A stretch of 47,715 nucleotides of DNA from a virus. Position 1 is the stretch's first letter. The number at the start of each line of letters is the position of its first letter. The DNA lies in IMG/VR virus record IMGVR_UViG_3300019360_000019, positions 1-47,715 of that record. One strand, given 5' to 3'. Positions 15,381-23,900 of the stretch are shown piece by piece. Below the pieces are notes generated by a model. It was not told the origin of the DNA. It saw only the letters and a program-made list of their open reading frames with translations, and made no database searches. A program made the position numbers and the translations under genes.

Positions 15381-16499
15381 ATGAAGCGATTCAGCGGGTG
15401 GAGCCTGCTCCCCGGCCTGGCCGTGCTCGCGGCCCTGTTCGCGCACGTGCACATCGCGACCAAGATCCTCTACGAGCGCTGGCGTCGGGTCCGTGAGATC
15501 CACGCGCTCGAGGGCCTGAGCTGGCTCGCGGCGTTCCGACTCTCCGCTGTCCGGCTCTGCGGCGGCGCCACGATCACGGAGGGCCAGCACGCGGGCGAGT
15601 TCCTGATCTACGAGTCGGATCCTGGCCTGCGCGAGACCATCACCGTCCTGTCGGGCCAGAACCTCAAGGCGGGCGCGGTCGTCGGCCGCGTCAACAAGGG
15701 CGCGGGCCGGGTGAGCGTCCCGACCGTCGTCGGGACCGGCAACGGCACCGTGACGCTCGTCTACGGCGGGCCCGAGACGATGGTCGGCAACTACGTGGCC
15801 ACGTGCATCACGGCGGCCACGAATGGCGGCACCTTCTCGGTCGTCAATCCCGCCGGCAAGGCGCTGCCCAACGCGGTCGTCGGCACCCCGTATCGCTCGC
15901 GCGAGATCAACTTCACGCTCAACGATGGGTCGACCGACTTCATCGTCGGCGACAGCTTCACGTTCGTCGTGTCGACGACGGCCCCGACGGTGGTCGGGAC
16001 CGGCAATGGCACGGTCTCCGCGATCAGCCTCGGCCCCGACGCCAAGCCGGGCAACTACCGCCTGGAGATCACCGCCGCGATCACGAACGGCGGGGAGTTC
16101 AAGCTCACCGGCCCGAGCGGGGACATCACCGAGCAGGGCTTCATCGTCGCCGGCGCCGGCGGGACCTTCGTGGGCGCCAACAAGAGGCAGATCAACTTCA
16201 CGCTGACCGAAGGCTCGACGGACTTCGCGGTCGGCGATGCATTCAACCTCCTCGTCTTCAACGAGCTGGCGGGCGGGAAGGTCGTCGCCTGGGATCCGAC
16301 CACGTTCGACGGCCGCGACGACGTCGCCGGGATCCTCTACGACAACGTGGATGCGTCGGCCGGCGACAAGGCTGGCGTCATCGTCTGCCGGAGCGCGCGC
16401 GTCGACAAGGCCTCGCTCCAATGGGCCGCGGCCGTGACGGCCGCTCAGAAGGAATCGGCGTATCTCGACCTCGCCGCGCGCGGGGTCATCGCCCGGTAG
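15381..16499 (+). CDS. Head decoration protein with two inserted repeat domains
   Basis: 372 residues, ATG 15381 with AAGGAG. A decoration-protein (gpD-like) body is split: ITEGQHAGEFLIYESDPG to GAVVGRV (65-103), then two tandem copies of about 88 residues (114-198 and 202-293), each starting PTVVGTGNGTV and ending near INFTL-x-GSTDF-VGD-F, then KVVAWDPTTFDGRDDVAGIL to the end. The repeats look like beta-sandwich domains that would project from the capsid surface. An extra 60-residue N-terminus with a hydrophobic stretch (LLPGLAVLAALFAHV) is unusual. Located between protease and capsid genes, as in lambda. Confidence 0.82.
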   Translation: MKRFSGWSLLPGLAVLAALFAHVHIATKILYERWRRVREIHALEGLSWLAAFRLSAVRLCGGATITEGQHAGEFLIYESDPGLRETITVLSGQNLKAGAVVGRVNKGAGRVSVPTVVGTGNGTVTLVYGGPETMVGNYVATCITAATNGGTFSVVNPAGKALPNAVVGTPYRSREINFTLNDGSTDFIVGDSFTFVVSTTAPTVVGTGNGTVSAISLGPDAKPGNYRLEITAAITNGGEFKLTGPSGDITEQGFIVAGAGGTFVGANKRQINFTLTEGSTDFAVGDAFNLLVFNELAGGKVVAWDPTTFDGRDDVAGILYDNVDASAGDKAGVIVCRSARVDKASLQWAAAVTAAQKESAYLDLAARGVIAR

Positions 16500-16523
16500 C
16501 GGGCTGAGGGGAGGGCACACGCG

Positions 16524-17540
16524 ATGCCGCTCTTGGACGTATTCAACAGCGACGCCTGGAAATGGGACACGCTCACGGCCAGCTTCATCAAGCGCCCCTA
16601 TCAGCCGATGCGCATCGGGCAGCTCCGCCTCTTCCAGGAGGCGGGCGTCCGCACCACGTTCGTCGACGTGGACGAGAAGGATGGGCGCCTCTCGCTGATC
16701 CAGACCACCCCGCGCGGCGGCCCCGGCTCCGTGCTCGGCGCCAGGAAGGGCAAGACGCGGCAGTTCAAGTGCTACCACCTCGAGCGCGACAGCCACGTCT
16801 ATGCGGACGAGGTGCAGAACGTCCGCGCGTTCGGCTCCGAGACCGAGATGCAACAGCTCGAGGCGCTCGTGAACGAGCGGCTGGACGAGATCCGGCCGAT
16901 GCACGAGGTCACCCTCGAGTACCACCGGATCAACGCCATCCAGGGCACGTTGCTCGACGCCGACGGCTCGACGCTCCTGAACCTGTTCACGGAGTTCGGC
17001 GTCTCGCAGCAGACGCACGACTTCGCGTTCAGCAACGCGGCGACCGAGGTCCGCAACGAGATCGTCGCGGCGAAGCGCAAGGCCGAGGACGAGCTGGGCG
17101 GCACCGTCATCACCGGGTGGCGGGGCATCTGCTCCGCTGGCTGGTTCGACAGCTTCATCGCGCACGCCAAGGTGGCGGAGTCGCTGAAGTACCAGGAGTC
17201 GGTGGTGCTGCGGACCGACGTCCGCACCGGCTACGAGTACGGCGGCGTCATCTGGGAGGAGTACCGCGGGAGCGTGCCCAAGCCGGACGGGAGCGGCTCG
17301 GCCGCCTTCATCCCGGCCAACGTGGCGTTCCTCATCCCGGAGAGCACGCCCGCGATCTTCATCACCCGGTTCGCGCCCGCGGACTACGAGGACACGGTCA
17401 ACACGCTCGGCCTGCCCCTCTACGCGAAGCAGGTGCCGGACCCGAGCGGGCTCAACAAGTTCCGACTCATCAACACGCAGTCGAATCCGCTCTGCCTCTG
17501 CCTGCGACCTCGGGCGGTCATCAAGCTGACCAAGAGCTGA
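16524..17540 (+). CDS. Major capsid protein, gpE family
   Basis: 338 residues, the usual length. It has the family's N-terminal pattern (IKRPYQPMRIGQLRLFQEAG, then VDVDEKDGRLSLI), a middle region with HRINAIQGTLLDADGSTLLN, and C-terminal YEDTVNTLGLPLYAKQ. It should form the HK97-fold shell. GGGGAGGG supplies ribosome binding, and the start context GGAGGGCACACGCGATG is nearly the same as the start-site sequence repeated in the leftward operon. Overlaps the next gene by TGATG. Confidence 0.95.
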   Translation: MPLLDVFNSDAWKWDTLTASFIKRPYQPMRIGQLRLFQEAGVRTTFVDVDEKDGRLSLIQTTPRGGPGSVLGARKGKTRQFKCYHLERDSHVYADEVQNVRAFGSETEMQQLEALVNERLDEIRPMHEVTLEYHRINAIQGTLLDADGSTLLNLFTEFGVSQQTHDFAFSNAATEVRNEIVAAKRKAEDELGGTVITGWRGICSAGWFDSFIAHAKVAESLKYQESVVLRTDVRTGYEYGGVIWEEYRGSVPKPDGSGSAAFIPANVAFLIPESTPAIFITRFAPADYEDTVNTLGLPLYAKQVPDPSGLNKFRLINTQSNPLCLCLRPRAVIKLTKS

Positions 17541-17863
17541 TGCTCGCCACGGCCGCCGCGACCCGTCGCCGCCTCGCCGCCCGCGCCCACGGCGTCGACG
17601 CCACCGTCACGCCGCTGGGCGGATCGGCCGTGGTGACGATCGTGATTCCCGACGAGGGCGGGCCGCTCGCGATCGAAGCCGACACCGAGGTCACGCGGCC
17701 CGCCCCGACGTTCGCCGTCCCGCGGGCCGATGTCCCGACCCTGCGCGTGGCCAGCACGATCCTCGCGCCGCGCCTCGTCGGCCAGGCGCCGACGCTCTGG
17801 CGCGTGATCCGTGTCGACGACCTGCATCCCGAGTACCTCACCGCGGTCGTGGAGCCGGCCTGA
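17540..17863 (+). CDS. Head-tail joining protein (gpFII-like)
   Basis: 107 residues from ATG 17540, directly after capsid. A basic N-terminus, beta strands with IVIPDEGGPLAIEADTE, and a C-terminal PTLWRVIRVDDLHPEYLTAVV fit the small barrel of lambda gpFII-type connectors that bind the tail to the head. Assignment relies on position, length and secondary-structure pattern more than on strict motifs. Confidence 0.65.
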   Translation: MLATAAATRRRLAARAHGVDATVTPLGGSAVVTIVIPDEGGPLAIEADTEVTRPAPTFAVPRADVPTLRVASTILAPRLVGQAPTLWRVIRVDDLHPEYLTAVVEPA

Positions 17864-18492
17864 TGGGCGCCTTCATCGAAGTCCGGGGCACCGAGGCGTT
17901 GGTCCGACGCTTCCTCGAGCTCGGCGCCGATGCGCCCAAGGCCATGATGCGGGCCGTCAACCGGACGCTCGCGACGGTCAAGACGCACACCGTGCGAGCG
18001 CTCGCGCAGGAGGTCGGCCTGCGCAACCGCGACGTCGAGCTCTCGATCGCGATCACTCGCGCCACGGCGCGGATTCTCATCGGAGTCCTGCGCGTGACGG
18101 GCCGGCGGTTGCCGATCGGGGCGTTCGCGCCGCGCCAGACCCGGATCGGCGTGAGCTATCGCTTGCCGAAGGGCCGCGGACTCATCCCGAGCGGCTTCAT
18201 CGCGACGATGAAGAGCGGCCACCGCGGCGTGTTCCGTCGGGCGGAGGCGGCCGGACCACTCCGAGTGCGGCGGTCCGGCGCGCGTCGGCCACCGGCGGCC
18301 GGCATCCTGATGGTTCCGCGCCTGCCGATCATCGAGCAGTTCGGCCCCTCGCTCCCCCATGCCTTCGTGAGCGCCGGCATCAGCGCGCAGATGGAGCGAC
18401 TGGCCACGGCCGAGCTCGAGAAGCACGGGCACCACGAGATCGACTGGATTACGCGCCAGCGCGTCCAGGCAGGGGACGGCCTTGCCGCCTAG
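17863..18492 (+). CDS. Minor tail protein Z-like
   Basis: 209 residues. Helical N-terminus (AVNRTLATVKTHTVRALAQE) then beta-rich part GRRLPIGAFAPRQTRIGVSY and the C-terminal RLPIIEQFGPSLPHAF, which are typical of lambda gpZ/prophage minor tail protein Z. gpZ acts in the last step of tail completion near the terminator. Order after FII-like matches lambda. The next gene starts inside its last codons. Confidence 0.85.
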   Translation: MGAFIEVRGTEALVRRFLELGADAPKAMMRAVNRTLATVKTHTVRALAQEVGLRNRDVELSIAITRATARILIGVLRVTGRRLPIGAFAPRQTRIGVSYRLPKGRGLIPSGFIATMKSGHRGVFRRAEAAGPLRVRRSGARRPPAAGILMVPRLPIIEQFGPSLPHAFVSAGISAQMERLATAELEKHGHHEIDWITRQRVQAGDGLAA

Positions 18493-18991
18493 CCTCGAGC
18501 CGATCCGGGAACGGATCCTCGCGGCGATCGCGGCGCGCCTCGGCACCATCGCTGGTGGCGACGACTATTTCACAACGCCCGCCATCACACGCGCGCTCCT
18601 CGAGATCGATCAGTACAAGGACGCCGAGCTCCTTGTCGGCGTGCTCGGCGTGATGCGATCGGAGGGCAGCACCCTCACTCCGGAATCCCACGTCGACGAC
18701 AGTGGCCGCGTGACCTTCCAGCATCTCTTCAAGGTGGCCGTGTACGGCTACGTGATCGGAGACCCGGACGGGACCCCCAATGCGGTTCCCGCTGGCACCA
18801 GGCTCGAGCGCCTCTGGGAAGACCACGTGAAGTGCCTTCTGCTCGACGACGAGCTGGGCGGTCTCGTCATCGATCTGAGCCCCGACCCCGAGCCCACTTC
18901 CTATCGAACCGATCGCGGCGGCAAAGAGCCGCGTGCCTGGTTCGAGCAACGCTGGGTCGCGAAGGCCCACGAACCATTCGCCGTCGCGTAG
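18482..18991 (+). CDS. Tail terminator (gpU-like)
   Basis: 169 residues from TTG 18482, overlapping the gpZ-like stop by 11 bases. The N-terminal helix (EPIRERILAAIAARLGTI) and alternating strands (FQHLFKVAVYGYVIGD, LGGLVIDLSPDPEP) fit the ferredoxin-like fold of tail terminators, which cap the tail tube at its final length. Identified by position between gpZ and tube genes and by pattern. Confidence 0.68.
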   Translation: MPPSLEPIRERILAAIAARLGTIAGGDDYFTTPAITRALLEIDQYKDAELLVGVLGVMRSEGSTLTPESHVDDSGRVTFQHLFKVAVYGYVIGDPDGTPNAVPAGTRLERLWEDHVKCLLLDDELGGLVIDLSPDPEPTSYRTDRGGKEPRAWFEQRWVAKAHEPFAVA

Positions 18992-19014
18992 CGACCACGA
19001 AAGGAGCCTGAGTC

Positions 19015-19515
19015 ATGGGGATCACCGGCAAGGTTGGGATCGACGTCCAGCTCACCGACACGCGGTCGGGAGACCTCGAGAGCGGCAGCCTCAAGACGGT
19101 CATGCAGCAGTCGTGGAACCTCGCGACCGCCGGCGTCGGCGCCGACCAGGCCGATCTGCTCTGGTCGGACAAGCGCACGCTCGCCTCGGGCGCGAACGAG
19201 GACATCGACGTCGCCGGCTCACTCGCGTCGCTTTTCGGGGCCGCAGTGTTCGCCAAGGTCAAGGCGATCGTCGTCGTGTCGTTCGCCAACAACACGACGA
19301 ACCTGACCGTGATCCGGCAGGCGCCGACCGGCCTCCCGTTCCTCCTGGCCGACGCCGACGGATTCATTCTCGGGCCGGGCGACATGTTCCTGATCACCCG
19401 ACGCGGCGCGGCGGGGATCGCGGTGGCGGCCGGCGCCGACGACGTCATCAACATCGCGAACGCCGCTGGCAACTCCGCCGACTACTACATCCTCGTCCTC
19501 GGGACGGCGTCGTAA
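19015..19515 (+). CDS. Virion-associated structural protein
   Basis: 166 residues, AAGGAG before ATG 19015. Beta-rich, with GVGADQADLLWSDKRTLASG, ANEDIDVAGSLASLFGA and a glycine-rich strand near GPGDMFLITRRGAAG. I recall similar proteins in tail modules of phages without a firm name. Position beside the tube gene suggests a tail or capsid surface component; exact role unknown. Confidence 0.65.
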   Translation: MGITGKVGIDVQLTDTRSGDLESGSLKTVMQQSWNLATAGVGADQADLLWSDKRTLASGANEDIDVAGSLASLFGAAVFAKVKAIVVVSFANNTTNLTVIRQAPTGLPFLLADADGFILGPGDMFLITRRGAAGIAVAAGADDVINIANAAGNSADYYILVLGTAS

Positions 19516-19550
19516 GCGGGCCCTGACAGAGGAGGAAGGGGGAGACTCCG

Positions 19551-19970
19551 ATGAGCCAAGCCAAGCACTCCAAGGGGACCAAGCTGCAGGTCGAGATGAC
19601 GGCGGGCGCCGGGGACTACGTCGACATCCCCGAGCAGGGCGATCATCAGGGCCCGTCGGCGACCTCGACCGAGCACAAGGTCAGCTCGCACGACACGGTC
19701 GGCAACGTCGACGAGTTCCTCGTCGGCATGGTCGACCCGGGCTCCATCCGGTTCCCGATCAACATCATCGCCGGGAACAACATCCACAAGCAGTTGCGCA
19801 ACGACAAGTTCTCGCTCACGACGCGGAACTACAAGCTGCTGCAGAACACCGGCGAGTTCGAGACGTTCCCCGGCATGGTCAAGATGTTCGACCGGAGCGC
19901 GCCCGTCGACGGCGTGCGCCGCGCGGACGTCGAGATCCGGCGCCTGGGCGCGGCCACGTTCTCGGACTAG
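19551..19970 (+). CDS. Major tail tube protein
   Basis: 139 residues with a GAGGAAGGGGGAG ribosome region. KGTKLQVEMTAGAGDYVDIP then TSTEHKVSSHDTVGNVDEF and a last strand DGVRRADVEIRRLGA match gpV-type tail tube proteins that stack as rings around the tape measure. Position between terminator and assembly chaperones agrees with siphoviruses. Confidence 0.85.
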   Translation: MSQAKHSKGTKLQVEMTAGAGDYVDIPEQGDHQGPSATSTEHKVSSHDTVGNVDEFLVGMVDPGSIRFPINIIAGNNIHKQLRNDKFSLTTRNYKLLQNTGEFETFPGMVKMFDRSAPVDGVRRADVEIRRLGAATFSD

Positions 19971-20003
19971 GGGTCATCGCGCACGCGGCCTGCCGGCGCG
20001 CTG

Positions 20004-20115
20004 GCCCTGGTCGTTCCCAGGGCGCTGAACGTGATTGGCCGGCTAGCGCGGCGCGCTGGAACCCCGGCCCAGGCCGCGCGCTCCACACACTGCAACCGGA
20101 CCCTTCAGCGGGTCC
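20004..20115 (+). terminator. Two hairpins between tail tube and chaperone genes
   Basis: In the 166-base gap after the tube gene, GCCCTGG/CCAGGGC (20004-20010 with 20017-20023, loop of 6) and GGACCC/GGGTCC (20098-20103 with 20110-20115, loop of 6) form perfect stems. Neither is followed by a T-run, so they are more likely partial attenuators or RNA-processing/stability elements that lower downstream expression than strong terminators. The gap holds no gene that I can see. Confidence 0.4.
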
Positions 20116-20136
20116 AAGAGAGGGAACGACGACATC

Positions 20137-20613
20137 ATGAGCAAGACCATTACGATCGAGGTCGGCGGCAAGGAGCGGAAGCTCAAGTTCGGCCATGGCG
20201 CCGCGCAGGCCGCGACCGACGAGTGCAACCGGAACATCCCCTTCTCGATCACGCGACTGCAGATCGCCGACGTGTGCAACCTGGCGCTGAAAGGTGACAC
20301 CGGTGCTGTTCAGGTCCTTCTCCGTCATGGCGTCCTCGACGCGTCGGGCAAGCCCGACCGGACGCTCACCGCAGAGAAGGTCTATCGCTGGATCGATGAG
20401 CGCCTCGACCCCGACGGCTATGCAGGCGACCTCTCCTACTTCTCGATCCCGATCGCGCAGGCGCTCATCGCCGCCGGCGTCGTCAAGGCCGAAGCCGTGG
20501 TGCTGCCCGAGGCCTCCGACGAAGCGCTGACGCAGGAGGCGGGATCGAACGGGGGCCGCCCTCCGCTGGCGGCCGTGCCGAGCGGCTCGGCCGCATCGTC
20601 GGCTACGAGCTGA
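20137..20613 (+). CDS. Tail assembly chaperone G
   Basis: 158 residues. It starts with a beta hairpin (KTITIEVGGKERKLKFGHG) and continues helical, like siphovirus gpG proteins. It precedes the tape measure and overlaps a frame shifted by -1 that continues to 20984, the classical G/GT arrangement. The chaperone coats the tape measure during tail assembly and is absent from the finished virion. AGAGAGGGAA precedes the start. Confidence 0.82.
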   Translation: MSKTITIEVGGKERKLKFGHGAAQAATDECNRNIPFSITRLQIADVCNLALKGDTGAVQVLLRHGVLDASGKPDRTLTAEKVYRWIDERLDPDGYAGDLSYFSIPIAQALIAAGVVKAEAVVLPEASDEALTQEAGSNGGRPPLAAVPSGSAASSATS

Positions 20614-20984
20614 TCGGGGGCATCGACCTCGAGGCCTGGCGCGAGGAGACCGAGCCCGTCGTCCTGGGGTTCGGTCTCCCACCAGAGGAGTTCGAGTTGC
20701 GCACGGTGGCGGAGATCGAGCAGCTGATCGCGGGCAAGCTGCGGGAGCGCGAGCTCCAGCGCGATCTCTTCGTCGAGCAGGACCTCCGCACGACCGAGTT
20801 CAAGTCAGGCGTCACCTTCCAGCGTCTGGTCGGCCGCGAGCCCATCCGCCTCGACCCGCGCTTTCAGATCGTCGTGGATCCCGAGGAGGACGCCGACGAC
20901 GAGGCGCTCTGGGCGAAGGAAGAGGCCGAAGCGCGCCGGCATGCCGAGGCGATCCGCCGCGGGGAGATTCCCGGAGACGCCTGA
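20556..20984 (+). CDS. T domain of chaperone GT (via -1 frameshift)
   Basis: Frame -1 relative to G is open through the end of G and reads as protein (RLGRIVGYELIGGIDLEAW, VLGFGLPPEEFELRTVAEIE, ending RRGEIPGDA). It has no good start of its own beyond a TTG at 20697. The likely slip region is C-GGG-GGC at 20550-20556 in the G frame; slipping there gives a fusion of about 282 residues. In lambda, GT recruits tube subunits to the tape measure. The slip site is a proposal; the overlap and order are directly visible. Confidence 0.72.
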   Translation, partial: PPSAGGRAERLGRIVGYELIGGIDLEAWREETEPVVLGFGLPPEEFELRTVAEIEQLIAGKLRERELQRDLFVEQDLRTTEFKSGVTFQRLVGREPIRLDPRFQIVVDPEEDADDEALWAKEEAEARRHAEAIRRGEIPGDA

Positions 20985-23900
20985 TGCCGCAAGTCGAGCT
21001 TCGGGTCGTCGTCAACAACGCGGACACGGCCATCCGGGTCATGCAGAACCTCTCCAAAGAGGGCGCGCAGATCGGCTCCGTCATTCCCGCCAGCACCGCG
21101 AAAGCCGACCAGGCGCTGGGTGGGCTCGCCAGCCGCGTCCAGCACGTCGCCGGCGTCATGTCCCAGGCCGGCGTCAACACGGGCGTCCTCGGCCAGGCCG
21201 TCGGCGCGCTCTCCTCGCCGTTCGGGGTCGCGGCGGCCGGCGCGGTCGCCTTCGGGCTCGCGATCAAGGGCGTGACCGACTTCATGCTCCAGAACTACGA
21301 GCAACTCCGCAAGCTCACGGCCGTGTCGGGCCTCGGCGCTGAGGAAGCCGACAGACTCGCCGATGCGTTCGAGTTGTTGGGCGTCAATACGGAAGGGCTG
21401 CATGGTGCGCTCTTCAAGATGTCCGCTGAGATCGATTCCGGGGGTCAGGCCATCAGGCGCCTCGGGGTCGATCTGCGCGATAGCGAGGGGGCCCTGAAGG
21501 TCGAGGGGCAGCTCTTTCTTGAGCTTCGGGACGAAATCTCGAAGCTCGGCACGGCCTCAGAGCGTAACGCCGCGCTGATGGATATCTTCGGCCGCTCGGC
21601 TCGTGACATGGCCACGATCTTCGCCATGTCGGAGGAGAAGTTCCGTGAGTGGCTCGAGACGGCCGGAAAGATGGGGCCATCGGCCGAGGAATCGATGCGG
21701 GTTACCGAAGCGTATCGGGCCGAAGTCGCCAAGCTGACCAAATCCTGGCAGGGCTTTATCGAGGCCGTGGGGATCGGTGTGCTGCCGGCCCTGACCTCCG
21801 TCATCGAGAAGATGAACGAGGCAAGGATCGCCTCCTCAAACTTCTTCGTCGAGGCCGATAAGTGGATCGAGGGGCTGTATCAGAAGTGGAATCGCTTCCA
21901 GCAATCCTTCGGGCCCGGGAGTGGATGGTTTCCGGGCAAGCTCTCGGACGAGCAACTCGCGCTCGCCGGGGGAATAGGCACGTCGGATATCGTCCGGAGT
22001 CGCGAGTCCACAGGGAGAAGCGGTCTCCTGAAGGCCGAAATCGACGCCCTCACGAAGCTCAATGAGATCGCGCGGATGGCCGCGCTGCCAGAAGGCGAGC
22101 GGAACATCGCCAAACTGCGGAAGGAACTGGAGGACTTGGCGGAGAGAACGGGGCCGGCCGAGCAGGCGGCGCGGGCCTTGGTCGACACCATTCTTCGATT
22201 CGCCGGAGTCGATCAGGCCATCGACAAGGTCGGGCGATCGTTCGGACTGATCAATGCTCAACTCGCCGCTGGAGTCATTACCAACGCGGCATATAAGGCC
22301 GGGCTCGAAGCCCAGATCGCCAGTCTGCAAGCCATGGGCAAGGCGCTCGATGAGAGCGGCACGCTCAAGCTCCTGCAGCTACAAGCAGCGCTCCAGAAGT
22401 TCGACCCGGGGCCGCAGCTCGACGCGATGGTCGACTCGTGGAATGAGTTCCTCGAGGTCCAGCGGGCCATCGAGCAGAACAACGCCGGGCTCGTGGCCGC
22501 CATCGACGCCCAAACCGAGGCCTATGAAAACGAGCTGCGGGTGCTCGCGGCCCTGAACGACGCCCGCGCGGCCGAAGAACAGCGTCTAGAGGAGATCAAC
22601 AACGCCGGGATCGTCGCCGCGATCGAGGCGCGGGCCGCAGAGTACGAGGACGAGCTGCGTGTCCTCGCGGCGCTTGGCGATCCAGCCCGTCAATACCAGA
22701 ACGCCCTTGAGTCGCTCCGCGTCGAGGCCGCCATCTTCGGCGACCGCTTCGACGCGGTCGGCGCCACCATCAGCGCGATGGAGAATCGACTCCGCGAGCT
22801 GGCGCGCACGAGTGGCGGCCAGGTCACGCCCGCGATGATCGAGCTGCGCCAGGAACTGGAGGGCTTCTATCAGTTCCGCGATCTGCGCGACATGTTCACC
22901 GGCATCTTCGACCAGGTCCATGCCGGCATCGCGCGCGTGGCCGAGGGGCTCGCGCTCGGCACGCGCACGTGGAAGGAGTGGGGCCAGACCGCGCTCGACG
23001 TGATCCGGTCGGTCGCGCTCAGCATCCTGAACGATCTGCTGAAGCAGGCGCTCACGCCGCTCTATCGCCAGCTCGCGACGGTGGCGGCGACGGCCATCTC
23101 GGGAGGGACACCCGCCGTCGCCCCCGCGGCGGGCACCGGGACCACGCTTGGCCCGTTCGGCTCGGGATCGGGCCAGACACCCGGCAACGGGTTCTCCTTC
23201 GGAGTCCCGACCAGCATCTTCGACTCCGGGACCCTGTCGACGATCGGCTCCTCCGTTCAAGGGGCCTACGCCTATCTCACCGGCGCCCTCGGCCAGGGCA
23301 GCGAGTTTCTCGGCGCCGTGAGCGAGGTGGGCATCGATCTCGCCCAGCTCGGTGCGGGCGCGAGCAGCCTGACGGTGGTGCTGGCCGGTGTCGGCGCCGC
23401 GCTCGCGGTGTTCGGGACCATCATGGATTTCGTCAACGGCAACGTCGGCGCGGGCGTCGGTGGGGTCGTGGGCGGCACGGTCGGCGCGATTGCCGGCGGC
23501 ATCATCGGGACGTACGTCCTTCCTGGCGTCGGAACCGTGCTCGGGGCCCTCGCAGGCGGCGCGCTCGGCGACTTCCTCGGAAGCATCATCGGCGGCCTCT
23601 TCGGCGGCCCGTCCGAGTACGATCTCAAGCGACTGAAGGCTGCCGACGAGGCCAACGCCGCCCTCGGCCAAGTCGCCGGCGGCTACCAGGCCGCCGTCTA
23701 CGGCACGCCGGCCGACGTGCTCGCGGCCCTCACGGGCGGCGGGGGCGGCGCCGCCAGCAATAGCGTGCGCTCGGAGCTCGTGCTCAGCTCGGGCCTCGCC
23801 AACCAGCTCGGCATCACGGGCCAGCAGATCGGCGACCAGATCGTCGCGCAGTGGATCGCGCTCACGCAGGAGCAGTTCGCGGGGGTCCTCACCGCGTTCC

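Noticed and set aside
15318-17165. Leftward 615-residue open frame opposite decoration and capsid genes
   Set aside because: Antisense shadow of two secure structural genes.
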